Positions 7,661 to 16,804 of a DNA stretch of 64,000 nt are shown here, piece by piece. The notes under the pieces are model-generated. The model did not search any database. It was given only the letters and a program-made list of their open reading frames with translations, and was not told where the DNA came from. The translations under genes and the position numbers were made by a program. The stretch is from Mycobacterium sp. OAS707 (GTDB taxonomy: Bacteria; Actinomycetota; Actinomycetes; Mycobacteriales; Mycobacteriaceae). Position 1 is the first letter of the stretch. Each line of letters starts with the position of its first letter. The stretch covers positions 1,116,001 through 1,180,000 of the forward strand of contig NZ_JADBDS010000003.1 of assembly GCF_014873705.1 (NCBI RefSeq). Direction: 5' to 3'.

Positions 7661-9077
7661 CGCCGCTATAGCGGGCGGGCGTGAACTCTCCCAGGTATTC
7701 GGTGAAGACGTTGCGCGTGCGTCGCGTCGGCACACCCATGTCGGTAAGTAGGTCGTCGACGTAGTGCGCCACGCACGGGCCAACGAAGAAACCTTGCGAG
7801 CGCGCGGGAAGCACGTCCGCCAGCCAGGCATGCACGCGCTGTATCTCGGACTCCATCTCATCGACCGTGGGCGGGATGAGCTCGCCACGGAACGTCTGGG
7901 AGAGCCAATGGGCGGCGATCTCCGCGGTGAGCTGACACGCGGTCGATGAGGCGTAACCGATGAACCCGAGCCGCGGTTCGGTCGGCGGAAGGATGTGCCG
8001 GTAGAGCACGAACCGGCCATCCCGCATTGCCGCCGACGCAAGCTCTGGCGTCAGGAAAGGCAACGTCTGCCGCCAACCGGTGGCGAAGACCACCGTGTCG
8101 GCGGCGATGCGATCGCCGCTCGCGAGCACTACCTCGTCGCCGTCACCGAAGGCCATGATCGAGTCGTGCCTTAGGTTTAGCCGTCCCTGGCGGGCCGCCG
8201 CGTAGAACTCCGGTGCAACTCCGACGTTCTCGAGACCCATCGGCAATCGCTGGCTGGGGATCATGACCGCCGGCATGCGCAGCAGCGAGCTGAAGAGCAA
8301 GCTGGCGAGCCACCAGAACACCTGTGTGAGGATCTTTCCCGGCCCGTGCAGAAACCCCTCGACACGGTTGAGGCGGTGATAGCGAAAGAACGCTTCGGAG
8401 AATCGGCCCAACACAAGTCGATCGATCGGAACTCCACCCGGCAGTAGTCGCGGCGACATCCAATGCGGCGCGCGAAAGACCAGGGTGCACCGTTGTGCAT
8501 GCTCCGCCGCCCAGGCGGCACAGTCGAGTGCCGACTTTCCCGCCCCAACGACGACGACGCGCTTCTCCGCTAGCAGCGCGCGATCCGTCGCCTCGCTGGA
8601 GTGCAACATCGCCCCGCCGAAGCGCTCGACCCCAGGGATCTCGGGCACCAGCGGTTCGGAGAAAGTGCCAGCGCAGACCACGACGAAGTCGCAGTGCACG
8701 GTCGCGGCCCCTTCCGGACCTCGCACCGCGACCTCGAACCCGTCGTCGCGTCGACAGACGCTGACCACTTCTGTCGAGAGTCGGATCGACGGCGCTAGTT
8801 CGAACCGGTCGACATACGACGCGAGATAGCGGCGAACCTGCTCCGCCGTCGGAAAGAGGTCGGCGGAACGGTCATAGGGGTGGTCCGAAAATGCATAGGT
8901 GTCACGAGAATTGTTGGTTCGCAGACCGGGATACGTCCGCGACTCGATCCACACCCCGCCTGCCGCAGATTCCTTTTCGAACGCAATCACGTCAAAACCG
9001 TCGTGACGCAACACCTTTGCGGTTACCAGACCGGCGATACCCGCACCTATCACCACGACACGCTTGCGCTCGTCCAT
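7521..9077 (-). CDS. FAD-dependent monooxygenase of the FMO/BVMO type
   Basis: 518 residues. The N-terminal FAD site is VVVIGAGIAGLVTAKVL, the FMO-like fingerprint is FGGAMLHSSEA, the NADPH Rossmann motif is VVVVGAGKSALDCA, and the late motif is VVFATGWRQTLPFL. Such enzymes oxygenate nitrogen or sulfur atoms, or ketones, in small molecules; the substrate cannot be read from sequence. The gene is absent from this position in Mtb. The C-terminal roughly 50 residues after FTPARY are Pro/Arg-rich, look unlike the family, and arise from reading 140 bp into the convergent esterase gene, which suggests loss of an earlier stop codon. Confidence 0.88.
   Translation of the reverse strand: MDERKRVVVIGAGIAGLVTAKVLRHDGFDVIAFEKESAAGGVWIESRTYPGLRTNNSRDTYAFSDHPYDRSADLFPTAEQVRRYLASYVDRFELAPSIRLSTEVVSVCRRDDGFEVAVRGPEGAATVHCDFVVVCAGTFSEPLVPEIPGVERFGGAMLHSSEATDRALLAEKRVVVVGAGKSALDCAAWAAEHAQRCTLVFRAPHWMSPRLLPGGVPIDRLVLGRFSEAFFRYHRLNRVEGFLHGPGKILTQVFWWLASLLFSSLLRMPAVMIPSQRLPMGLENVGVAPEFYAAARQGRLNLRHDSIMAFGDGDEVVLASGDRIAADTVVFATGWRQTLPFLTPELASAAMRDGRFVLYRHILPPTEPRLGFIGYASSTACQLTAEIAAHWLSQTFRGELIPPTVDEMESEIQRVHAWLADVLPARSQGFFVGPCVAHYVDDLLTDMGVPTRRTRNVFTEYLGEFTPARYSGVTEQRRAGSPQGQLAGRPEPSARSQRPRASAEIPAPPSQTPRRLHR
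7663..7674. repeat. 12-bp perfect palindrome CCGCTATAGCGG, copy 2
   Basis: Identical to 4978-4989 and placed 2 bp after the esterase stop codon. It lies inside the long 3' end of the monooxygenase frame on the other strand. Confidence 0.6.
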
Positions 9078-9189
9078 CGTGTTGATCGCCCCCCGGCATA
9101 GACAGCTACAGCGATGCTATCCCTCTGCGTCCCCAGCTGTTTACCAATTGCTTCCCAGCTGATTGCCAAACAGTCGTAGGTTCCACGAT

Positions 9190-11259
9190 GTGGCCCTCAT
9201 TCCGTTGAATCTGCTTGTCGCCCACGGCGGCCGATCGTCGCGCCAGCACGTGACCTGCCGGTACAAGTGCGGCGACGCCTGCTCCAAGCCCGCGCCCAAC
9301 CCCACCGACAACGAATACTTCGGCGACATCGTCAAGGCGCTCTCGCGGCGGTCGATGCTGCGTGCCGGTGGCGTCGCGGTGCTGGCGGTCGGCGCCGGGT
9401 CGGCGCTGGCAGCCTGCGCAAGCGGCGAGCAGCCCGTCGCGACGCCCAGCTCATCGCCCACACCAGCGGCACCGCCGCCCGGCATGAACTTCACCGCCGT
9501 GGCTCCCAACAAAGAGGACGCCGTCGTCATCCCCGAGGGCTATCAGCAGTCGGTGGTGATCAGCTGGGGCGACCCGATCCTGGCTGGCGCCCCGAAGTTC
9601 GACGTGAAGGCGCAGACCGCCGCCGCGCAGCGCGGCCAGTTCGGCTTCAACAACGACTTCGCCGGGCTGCTGCCCGTCCCCGGCCAGCAGAACCGCTTCC
9701 TGTTGGTCACCAATCACGAGTACGTCACCCCGCAGTTCATGTTCCCGGGTTACGACGCCAAAAAGCCCACCCGCGAGCAGTTCGACATCGAGATCGCCGC
9801 GCTCGGAATGTCCGTCGTCGAAGTCGAGCGCACCCCGGACGGGCTCAAACCGGTGGCAGGCGCCTACAACCGGCGTATCACCGCCGACACTCCCTTCACG
9901 CTGACGGGCCCCGCGGCGGGCACCGACTTCGTCAAGACGGCCGCAGACCCGACCGGGCGCACTGTGGCCGGCACCTTCGCCAACTGCTCTGGCGGCGTAA
10001 CCCCTTGGGGCACAGTACTTTCCGGTGAAGAGAACTTCCACAGCTATTTCGGCGCTCCCGATGGCGCGGCCAAGCCCAGCCCGGTGGACGCCGACCGCTT
10101 CGACCGCTACGGCGTCGCCCACGAGCCGTCAGAACTGCTGTGGGAGACCTTCGACCCGCGCTTCGACGTCGCCAAGACGCCCAACGAAGTCAACCGGTTC
10201 GGCTGGGTGGTCGAGATCAACCCGTGGGATCCGAACTCGAAGCCCGTCAAGCACACCGCCCTGGGCCGGCTCAAGCACGAGGCCGCCACCGTCTACGTCA
10301 CGGGCGACGGCACGGTGGTCGCCTACAGCGGTGACGACGAACGCTTCGACTACATGTACAAGTTCGTCTCCGCCAAGAAGATTCAACCCGGTACCGATCC
10401 GGCCGCGATGGCGCACAACCTGACGATCCTCGACGAGGGCACGCTGTACGTCGCGAAGCTCACCAGCGACATCCCCGCCGACGAGATCGACGGCTCCGGC
10501 AAGCTGCCGAAAGAAGGCGCTTTCAGCGGCACCGGAACATGGCTTCCGCTGCTGCGCTCCGGACCCAACGGGGAGGGCCAGTCGCTGGTCGAGGGCGTTA
10601 CCGCGCAGGAGGCGGCGGTCTTCACACGACTGGCGGCCGACAAGGCCGGCGCCACCAAGATGGATCGGCCCGAAGATTTCGAGGCCAACCCCAAGACCGG
10701 CAAGGTCTACGTCGCGCTGACCAACAACGACAAGCGCGGCACCCAGGGCAAGGCGCCCGTCGACGCCGCGAACCCGCGCAACGAGAACAAGAACGGACAG
10801 ATCCTCGAGATCACCGACGACCACGCGGGCACCAGCTTCACCTGGGATCTGCTGCTTGTCTGCGGCGACCCGAAGGCCGCCGACACCTACTTCGCCGGTT
10901 TCGACAAGGCGAAGGTCAGCCCCATCTCCTGCCCCGACAACGTCGCGTTCGACAGCCACGGAAACCTGTGGATCTCCACCGACGGCAACGCGCTGAAGTC
11001 CAACGACGGGTTGTTCGCGGTCGCGCTCGAAGGCCCCAACCGCGGCGAGACCAAGCAGTTCCTGACCGTGCCGAAGGGCGCTGAGACCTGCGGCCCCGTC
11101 GTGACCGACGACCTCGTCACGGTGTGCGTGCAGCATCCCGGCGAAAACGACGACAACAGCCTCGACAACCCGCTGTCACACTGGCCGGAGGGCGGCGCCG
11201 GAACGGCCAGACCGTCGGTGGTCGCGGTCTGGAAGGCCAACGGTCAAATAGGCGTATAG
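9190..11259 (+). CDS. PhoX-family alkaline phosphatase / DUF839 protein, exported
   Basis: About 689 residues. PhoX enzymes are calcium- and iron-dependent phosphatases that release phosphate from organic esters outside the membrane. The conserved N-terminal block CRYKCGDAC...DNEYFGD precedes a twin-arginine signal (SRRSMLRAGG, hydrophobic stretch) ending in LAAC, a plausible lipobox, so the protein may be a Tat-exported lipoprotein. The body carries the DUF839 features NHEYV, CSGGVTPWGTVLSGEE, GRLKHEAATV, RPEDFE and DNVAFD. GTG 9190 begins VALIPLNLL; an in-frame TTG at 9163 is an alternative. It is an insertion relative to the Mtb gene order. Confidence 0.85.
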   Translation: MALIPLNLLVAHGGRSSRQHVTCRYKCGDACSKPAPNPTDNEYFGDIVKALSRRSMLRAGGVAVLAVGAGSALAACASGEQPVATPSSSPTPAAPPPGMNFTAVAPNKEDAVVIPEGYQQSVVISWGDPILAGAPKFDVKAQTAAAQRGQFGFNNDFAGLLPVPGQQNRFLLVTNHEYVTPQFMFPGYDAKKPTREQFDIEIAALGMSVVEVERTPDGLKPVAGAYNRRITADTPFTLTGPAAGTDFVKTAADPTGRTVAGTFANCSGGVTPWGTVLSGEENFHSYFGAPDGAAKPSPVDADRFDRYGVAHEPSELLWETFDPRFDVAKTPNEVNRFGWVVEINPWDPNSKPVKHTALGRLKHEAATVYVTGDGTVVAYSGDDERFDYMYKFVSAKKIQPGTDPAAMAHNLTILDEGTLYVAKLTSDIPADEIDGSGKLPKEGAFSGTGTWLPLLRSGPNGEGQSLVEGVTAQEAAVFTRLAADKAGATKMDRPEDFEANPKTGKVYVALTNNDKRGTQGKAPVDAANPRNENKNGQILEITDDHAGTSFTWDLLLVCGDPKAADTYFAGFDKAKVSPISCPDNVAFDSHGNLWISTDGNALKSNDGLFAVALEGPNRGETKQFLTVPKGAETCGPVVTDDLVTVCVQHPGENDDNSLDNPLSHWPEGGAGTARPSVVAVWKANGQIGV

Positions 11260-11269
11260 CGTCAAGACA

Positions 11270-12058
11270 GTGAGCTTCCCCATTCGCATCGGCGTGCAAC
11301 TGCAGCCGCAACACTCCCCGCAATACAGCCACATCCGCGACGCGGTCCGCCGCTGTGAGGACATCGGCGTCGACGTCGCATTCAACTGGGATCACTTCTT
11401 CCCGCTCTACGGCGATCCAGACGGCCCGCATTACGAATGCTGGACGATGCTCGGCGCGTGGGCCGAGCAGACGTCGCGGCTCGAGATCGGCGCACTGGTC
11501 ACCTGCAACTCGTATCGCAACCCCGAGCTGCTGGCCGATATGGCGCGCACCGTCGACAACATCTCCGAGGGGCGCCTGATCCTCGGCATCGGCTCCGGCT
11601 GGAAGCAGAAGGATTACGACGAGTACGGCTACGAGTTCGGCACCGCAGGCAGCAGGCTCGACGACCTCGCCGCCGACTTTCCGCGCATCAAGTCGCGGCT
11701 GGCCAAGCTCAATCCGGCACCGACCCGCGACATCCCCGTGCTGATCGGCGGACAGGGCGAGAAAAAGACGCTGCGACTGGTCGCCGAGTACGCCGACATC
11801 TGGCACGGATTCACCTCGCTGGACACCTACCCCGCGAAGGCGGAGATCCTGGCGCGGCACTGCGCGGACGTCGGCCGCGACCCGGCCAGCATCGAGCGCT
11901 CCGCAGGTGTGCAGGGCAAGGGCCTCGATGCGCTGCTGGCCGAGGCCGACGCGTTCGCCGACCTGGGCGTCACGTTGCTGACCGTCGGCGTCAACGGACC
12001 AGACTACGACCTGACGCAGGCCGAAGCGCTGTGCCGCTGGCGCGACCGTCGGCAATGA
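11270..12058 (+). CDS. F420-dependent LLM-class oxidoreductase (Rv0044c homolog)
   Basis: 262 residues with the luciferase-like monooxygenase barrel: N-terminal IRIGVQLQPQHS, the ISEGRLILGIGSGW segment typical of F420-using members, and IPVLIGGQGEKKTLRL. The family transfers hydride from reduced F420 to small organic substrates; the substrate is unknown. It starts 11 bp after the phosphatase stop, so it could be transcribed with it. Confidence 0.9.
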   Translation: MSFPIRIGVQLQPQHSPQYSHIRDAVRRCEDIGVDVAFNWDHFFPLYGDPDGPHYECWTMLGAWAEQTSRLEIGALVTCNSYRNPELLADMARTVDNISEGRLILGIGSGWKQKDYDEYGYEFGTAGSRLDDLAADFPRIKSRLAKLNPAPTRDIPVLIGGQGEKKTLRLVAEYADIWHGFTSLDTYPAKAEILARHCADVGRDPASIERSAGVQGKGLDALLAEADAFADLGVTLLTVGVNGPDYDLTQAEALCRWRDRRQ

Positions 12059-12120
12059 ATGGAAACTGAACTGGCGGAACGGCTCCCGGCGCGGCGGCTA
12101 CGTGAGATGCTGACCGCGCC

Positions 12121-12825
12121 ATGCCCAAGAAGTATGGGGTCAAAGAAAAAGACCTCGTGGTTTCGCATGTCGTCAACCTGGTGCTGACTGGCAAACTGCG
12201 GTCGGGGGACCGGGTTGATCGCAACGAGATCGCCAATGATCTAGGACTGTCCCGCGTCCCGATACAGGAGGCGGTGGTCCAGCTCGAGCATGACGGCATC
12301 CTGTCGACGCAGTACCACCGCGGCGCGTACGTCGAACGATTCGACGAGTCCGTGGTGCGCGAACACCACGAGCTCTATGGACTGCTGAGTGGCCTCGCAT
12401 CGTCGCGTGCCGCGGTCGACGCGCTGCCGCACATCCTCGACCAGCTGACCGTGTTGACGGAGGCGATGCGCAGCAGCAAAGACTCGCGCACGTTTCAGGA
12501 GACGGCATGGCAGTTCCGCAGCGTGATCAACGACGAGTACGCGGGCCCGCGGTTGCAGGCTGCCATCCGCGCGTCGCAGACGTTCATGCCACGCGGTTTC
12601 TGGTTGGCCTACCTCAACAACCACGACGAGATGCTGCCATTCTTCGAAGCCGAGACGGCCGCCATTGCCCGCCGGGACCCTGATGCTGCCCGCGCCGCGT
12701 GCGCCCAACGCTCCGATGCGATGGCCAGGATCATGCTCGGCGAGTTGGTGCGCCGCGGAGTGCTGCGGCCGGCCGGAGCCGCTTGGCCGGCGACATCCAG
12801 CTCAGGCGCATCGGTTGTGTTCTAA
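12121..12825 (+). CDS. GntR/FadR-type transcriptional regulator (Rv0043c homolog)
   Basis: 234 residues. An N-terminal winged helix (LRSGDRVDRNEIANDLGLSRVPIQEAVVQLEHDGIL, about 20-60) is followed by an all-helical FCD-like effector domain (about 75-220). FCD regulators bind organic acids. It lies just upstream of the amino-acid ABC importer, which Mtb lacks at this place, so it may or may not control it. Confidence 0.9.
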   Translation: MPKKYGVKEKDLVVSHVVNLVLTGKLRSGDRVDRNEIANDLGLSRVPIQEAVVQLEHDGILSTQYHRGAYVERFDESVVREHHELYGLLSGLASSRAAVDALPHILDQLTVLTEAMRSSKDSRTFQETAWQFRSVINDEYAGPRLQAAIRASQTFMPRGFWLAYLNNHDEMLPFFEAETAAIARRDPDAARAACAQRSDAMARIMLGELVRRGVLRPAGAAWPATSSSGASVVF

Positions 12826-12873
12826 GTGAGCTGAAGGCGATTCCGTCAGGCGCTCGGCGGCTACCTTGCTCTG

Positions 12874-14640
12874 ATGACCGCCGTGAAGACATTCGTCGTC
12901 GCCCTGATCGCGCTGCTGATCGGCAGCATGGGGCTGGCGGCGCCCGCGGGCGCGGTCGACCAGTGCGCCCCGCCGGGAGTCTCGAGTGCCAGCGCCTTGC
13001 CCACGAATCTCGCCGCCGCCGCGCAGGGCCCAGGCGCCGACAAGTACACGACCGCGACGGTCCAACCGCTGTCTGCCGTCAACGTCAATGCGCTTGGCCT
13101 GAGCGTGCCGGGCACCCTGACCGTCGGCACGCTGTCCGACGCGCCGCCGAGCATCTGCATCAACTCCGCGGGCCAGTTCACGGGCTTCGACAACGAACTG
13201 CTGCGCGCGATCGCTGACAAGCTCGGCCTGAAGATCAACTTCGTCGGCACCGAATTCTCCGGTCTGCTCGCACAGGTGGCGGCGCGGCGCTTCGACGTCG
13301 GCTCGTCGTCGATCACCACCACCGATGCGCGACGGAAAACCGTCGGCTTCACCAACGGCTACGACTTCGGCTACTTCTCCTTGGTGGTGCCTTCCGGCTC
13401 GCCGATCACCGGCTTCGACAAGCTGGCGGCGGGCCAGCGCATCGGCGTCGTGCAGGGCACGGTGCAGGAGGCATACGTCATCGACACGCTGCATCTGCAG
13501 CCGGTGAAGTTCCCCGACTACAACACCGTCTACGCCAGCCTCAAGACCCGCCAGATCGACGCGTGGGTGGCGCCGTCGCAGCAGGCTTCTGGCACCGTGC
13601 AGGCGGGCGATCCGGCGCAGATCATCGAAAACACCTTCAGCTTGGACAATTTCGTTGCGTGGGCGGTGGCCAAGGAGAACAAACCGTTGATCGACGCGCT
13701 GAACTCCGGGCTGGACGCCGTGATCGCCGACGGCACCTGGGCGCGGCTGTACTCCGACTGGGTGCCGCGCGCATTGCCGCCGGGATGGAAGCCCGGATCG
13801 AAAGCAGTTCCTGCGCCGCAGTTGCCCGACTTCGCGGCGATCGCGGCGGCCCATCAGCAGCCGGCGTCGAGTGCTGCCGCGCCGAAGTCGACGCTGTCGC
13901 AGCTGAAGGATTCGTTCCTCAACTGGGATCTGTACAAGCAGGCGATCCCCGACCTGTTGAAGACCGGGCTGCCGAACACGTTGATACTGACCGTTTCTGC
14001 CGCGGTGATCGGTCTGGTGCTGGGCATGGCGCTGGCGGTCGCGGGCATCTCGCGGGCGCGGTGGCTGCGATGGCCTGCGCGCGTGTACACCGACATCTTC
14101 CGTGGGCTGCCCGAAGTGGTGATCATCCTGCTGATCGGGCTCGGCGTCGGGCCGGTGGTCGGCGGGCTGACCGGTAACAACCCGTATCCACTCGGGATCG
14201 CGGCGCTGGGGTTGATGGCGGCCGCCTATGTCGGCGAGATCTTCCGGTCCGGGATCCAGAGCGTGGAGCCGGGACAGCTGGAGGCCTCGCGCGCACTGGG
14301 CTTCAGTTATCCGTCGTCGATGCGGCTGGTGGTGGTGCCGCAGGGCGTGCGGAGGGTGTTGCCCGCGTTGATGAATCAGTTCATCTCGCTGTTGAAGGCT
14401 TCGTCGCTGGTGTACTTCCTCGGGCTGGTGGCCAACCAGCGGGAGCTGTTTCAGGTCGGCCGAGATCTCAACGCGCAGACCGGAAATCTGTCGCCGTTGG
14501 TTGCGGCAGGGTTGTTCTATTTGTTGTTGACGGTTCCGCTGACGCATCTGGTGAACTTCATCGACTACCGATTACGTCGTGGTCGCGAGCCAGGCCGAGA
14601 AGACCCGCTCGAGCTGTCCACGTCGCAGGAGATGATCTGA
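12874..14640 (+). CDS. Polar amino acid ABC importer: binding protein fused to permease
   Basis: 588 residues. A Sec signal peptide (1-28, ending APAGAVDQC) leads into a type-3 extracellular solute-binding domain (about 70-310; TVGTLSDAPPSICIN, GFDNELLRAIADKLGLKINFV, LLAQVAARRFDVGSSSIT). A linker leads to a HisM/GlnP-type permease domain (about 355-575) with FRGLPEVVIILLIG and the ATPase-contact loop EIFRSGIQSVEPGQLEASRALG. Fusion puts receptor and channel on one chain. The stop overlaps the ATPase start (ATG within TGATGG), so this is a two-gene transporter operon. Ligand inferred only by family: glutamate, glutamine or another polar amino acid. Confidence 0.9.
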   Translation: MTAVKTFVVALIALLIGSMGLAAPAGAVDQCAPPGVSSASALPTNLAAAAQGPGADKYTTATVQPLSAVNVNALGLSVPGTLTVGTLSDAPPSICINSAGQFTGFDNELLRAIADKLGLKINFVGTEFSGLLAQVAARRFDVGSSSITTTDARRKTVGFTNGYDFGYFSLVVPSGSPITGFDKLAAGQRIGVVQGTVQEAYVIDTLHLQPVKFPDYNTVYASLKTRQIDAWVAPSQQASGTVQAGDPAQIIENTFSLDNFVAWAVAKENKPLIDALNSGLDAVIADGTWARLYSDWVPRALPPGWKPGSKAVPAPQLPDFAAIAAAHQQPASSAAAPKSTLSQLKDSFLNWDLYKQAIPDLLKTGLPNTLILTVSAAVIGLVLGMALAVAGISRARWLRWPARVYTDIFRGLPEVVIILLIGLGVGPVVGGLTGNNPYPLGIAALGLMAAAYVGEIFRSGIQSVEPGQLEASRALGFSYPSSMRLVVVPQGVRRVLPALMNQFISLLKASSLVYFLGLVANQRELFQVGRDLNAQTGNLSPLVAAGLFYLLLTVPLTHLVNFIDYRLRRGREPGREDPLELSTSQEMI

Positions 14641-15368
14641 TGGCCGCGGTTTCCTTGGGCGCCAAGGATATTCACTTGGCATTCGGTCCGAATGCGGTGC
14701 TGCGCGGGGTTGATCTGGACGTGCCCGCGGGGACGACGACCGCGGTGATCGGGCCGTCGGGGTCGGGAAAGTCGACGCTGCTGCGCACCCTGAACCGGCT
14801 GTACGAACCCGACAAGGGCGACATCCTGCTCGATGGGCGCTCGGTGCTGGCCGACAACCCCGATCAGTTGCGGCAGCGGATCGGCATGGTGTTTCAGCAC
14901 TTCAACCTTTTTCCGCACCGCAGTGTGCTGGACAACGTGACGCTGGCGCCGCGAAAGCTCAAGCGGCTCAGCGCCTCGGAGGCCCGGGAGCTTGGGCTCG
15001 CGCAATTGGAGCGCGTGGGGCTGCGGCAGAAAGCCGACGTGCGGCCGGGCACGCTGTCGGGCGGGCAGCAGCAGCGGGTGGCGATTGCGAGGGCGCTGGC
15101 GATGTCGCCCGAAGTGATGTTCTTCGACGAGGCGACTTCGGCGCTGGACCCCGAGTTGGTCAAGGGCATCCTTTCGTTGATCGCCGAACTCGGCGCTGAC
15201 GGGATGACGATGGTGGTCGTCACGCACGAGATGGGCTTCGCCCGGTCGACGTCGGATGCGGTGGTGTTCATGGACCACGGTCAGGTGGTCGAGTCGGGTC
15301 CGCCGGAGCAAATTTTCGACGCGGCGGAGACGGATCGCCTGCGCCGATTCTTGTCGCAAGTTTTGTGA
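14640..15368 (+). CDS. ABC transporter ATP-binding protein for polar amino acids (GlnQ type)
   Basis: 242 residues with Walker A GPSGSGKST, Q-loop MVFQHFNLFPH, signature LSGGQQQRVAIARAL, Walker B VMFFDEATSALD and H-loop VVVTHEMGFA, in the order and spacing of the GlnQ/HisP family. It energises the fused binding-protein/permease encoded immediately upstream, with a one-base overlap between genes. Confidence 0.95.
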   Translation: MAAVSLGAKDIHLAFGPNAVLRGVDLDVPAGTTTAVIGPSGSGKSTLLRTLNRLYEPDKGDILLDGRSVLADNPDQLRQRIGMVFQHFNLFPHRSVLDNVTLAPRKLKRLSASEARELGLAQLERVGLRQKADVRPGTLSGGQQQRVAIARALAMSPEVMFFDEATSALDPELVKGILSLIAELGADGMTMVVVTHEMGFARSTSDAVVFMDHGQVVESGPPEQIFDAAETDRLRRFLSQVL

Positions 15369-15410
15369 GGTTAATTGACGCGCATTCCCATGTGGCAGGC
15401 AACGACAGGT

Positions 15411-15416
15411 TAGACT
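15411..15416 (+). promoter_or_regulatory. -10 element (TAGACT) of the MarR-type gene
   Basis: TAGACT lies 8 bases before the ATG at 15425, so the message is probably leaderless. Confidence 0.5.
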
Positions 15417-15424
15417 GGCGAATT

Positions 15425-15868
15425 ATGGTGGAGACGGATTCGCAGGTCGGCGAGCTCGCCGGCGAGCTGCAACGCGTGCTCTCCAAGGTGTTTTCGGTGC
15501 TTCGCCGGGGGGATACGAATCGCAACGAAGCCGGCGACCTGACGCTGGCTCAGCTGTCGATTCTGCTGACGTTGCTCGACCAGGGGCCGATCCGAATGAC
15601 GGAGCTGGCCGCACACGAGCGGGTCCGTACCCCCACGACGACGGTGGCGATTCGCCGGCTGGAGAAGCTGGGTCTTGTCAAGCGTTCGCGCGACCCTTCG
15701 GATTTGCGAGCCGTGCTCGTCGACATCACCCCGAAGGGGCTGTCTCAGCATCGCGAAGCGCTTGCCGCGCGGCGGGCCCATCTCGCCGCACTTCTGGCAA
15801 AACTGTCGCCGGAGGATCTCGAGACGCTGACCAAGGCGCTCGTTCCGTTGGAGCGGTTGGCCGAATAG
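15425..15868 (+). CDS. MarR-family transcriptional regulator (Rv0042c homolog)
   Basis: 147 residues with the MarR fold: dimerisation helix (about 1-30), winged helix with LTLAQLSILLTLLDQGPIRMTELAAHERVRTPTTT, and the wing LVKRSRDPSDLRAVLVDITPKG with the conserved D-x-R-x3-V pattern. The start was set by a leaderless -10 at 15411. It has its own promoter although it follows the ABC operon by about 55 bp, and could regulate neighbouring genes; the target is unknown. Confidence 0.92.
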   Translation: MVETDSQVGELAGELQRVLSKVFSVLRRGDTNRNEAGDLTLAQLSILLTLLDQGPIRMTELAAHERVRTPTTTVAIRRLEKLGLVKRSRDPSDLRAVLVDITPKGLSQHREALAARRAHLAALLAKLSPEDLETLTKALVPLERLAE

Positions 15869-15877
15869 TCACGCGGG

Positions 15878-16693
15878 TCAGCCGGGTTTGCGACCCCAGA
15901 CCTGGATGTACGGGCCGAAGAACACGGCCGTCCCTGGGTCGTCGAGATGTGTTGTGACTGCTGCCTTCAACTCGTCGACCTCGGCTTCGGTGGCCAGATC
16001 CATCGCCACGATTCGATCCTTGAAGTTGCCGACGAAATCGACGACGAGGCTTCGGCGGGGATCACCTGAGGGATGGTGATGCATGATCGGGTGCACCCGG
16101 ACATCGACCAGCCCGCTCTCGCGAAGCATGCGGGGCAGGCGCCTGCCGAGGTAATAGTCGTTCCCGTTCTTCGCCGAGACGGTGAGGTACAGGTCCCACA
16201 GCGTGCTCCACGCCTGCGACGGCGGGTCGCACATGACGCCGACAAAGTCGATCTCGTGAAACGCCACCACACCGCCCGGTCGCGTCAACGCAACCGCGGT
16301 TGCGATCACCTGCTCCGGCTCAGGAATGTTGACCAGGACCAACCGCGAAGTGACCACGTCGAATGACCCTTCGACCAGGCCGACAGCGCGCGCATCGCCT
16401 GCGTAGACTTCGACGTTCTGCAGGCCCTGTGTGCTCAGGAAGTCTCGGGCCCATTCGACGGCGGTGGGGCTGAGCTCGACGCCGACGACGCGGCCCGTCG
16501 GGCCGACCCGCGAACTGAGCAGGTCGAGACAGCCGCGCGGCCCGCAGCCGATCTCCAAAACCCTTGCGCCCTCGGCAATCCCGATCTGGTCGAAGAGCCA
16601 GGCCGACTCCGCGCCGAGCTCCTCGGCTTGACGTTGCAATCGCTGCTGTTCGGACTCGCGATAGCCCAGTGCATAATTCTCGGCTGCTGTCAT
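15878..16693 (-). CDS. SAM-dependent class I methyltransferase
   Basis: 271 residues. Motif I is VLEIGCGPRGCLDLL (about 45-60), the acidic post-I position is VVGVELSP, motif II-like is GSFDVVTSRLVLVNI, and motif III is RPGGVVAFHEIDF. The ATG at 16693 follows GGGAGGGG. The acceptor cannot be predicted. It is convergent with the MarR gene (stops 9 bp apart) and absent from this spot in Mtb. Confidence 0.85.
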   Translation of the reverse strand: MTAAENYALGYRESEQQRLQRQAEELGAESAWLFDQIGIAEGARVLEIGCGPRGCLDLLSSRVGPTGRVVGVELSPTAVEWARDFLSTQGLQNVEVYAGDARAVGLVEGSFDVVTSRLVLVNIPEPEQVIATAVALTRPGGVVAFHEIDFVGVMCDPPSQAWSTLWDLYLTVSAKNGNDYYLGRRLPRMLRESGLVDVRVHPIMHHHPSGDPRRSLVVDFVGNFKDRIVAMDLATEAEVDELKAAVTTHLDDPGTAVFFGPYIQVWGRKPG

Positions 16694-16804
16694 GGCCCCT
16701 CCCCTGGCTCGGACAGTGCGTGCTTGGCAGTATGCGCGCCCGCGGCTCGGCGCGGATGCCAAACTGCGGCAGTAGTTCTCGGACTATTCCGATCGCAACG
16801 ACAG

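Noticed and set aside
15375..15380. TTGACG as the -35 for the MarR-type gene
   Set aside because: It is 30 bp from the TAGACT -10, far beyond normal spacing.
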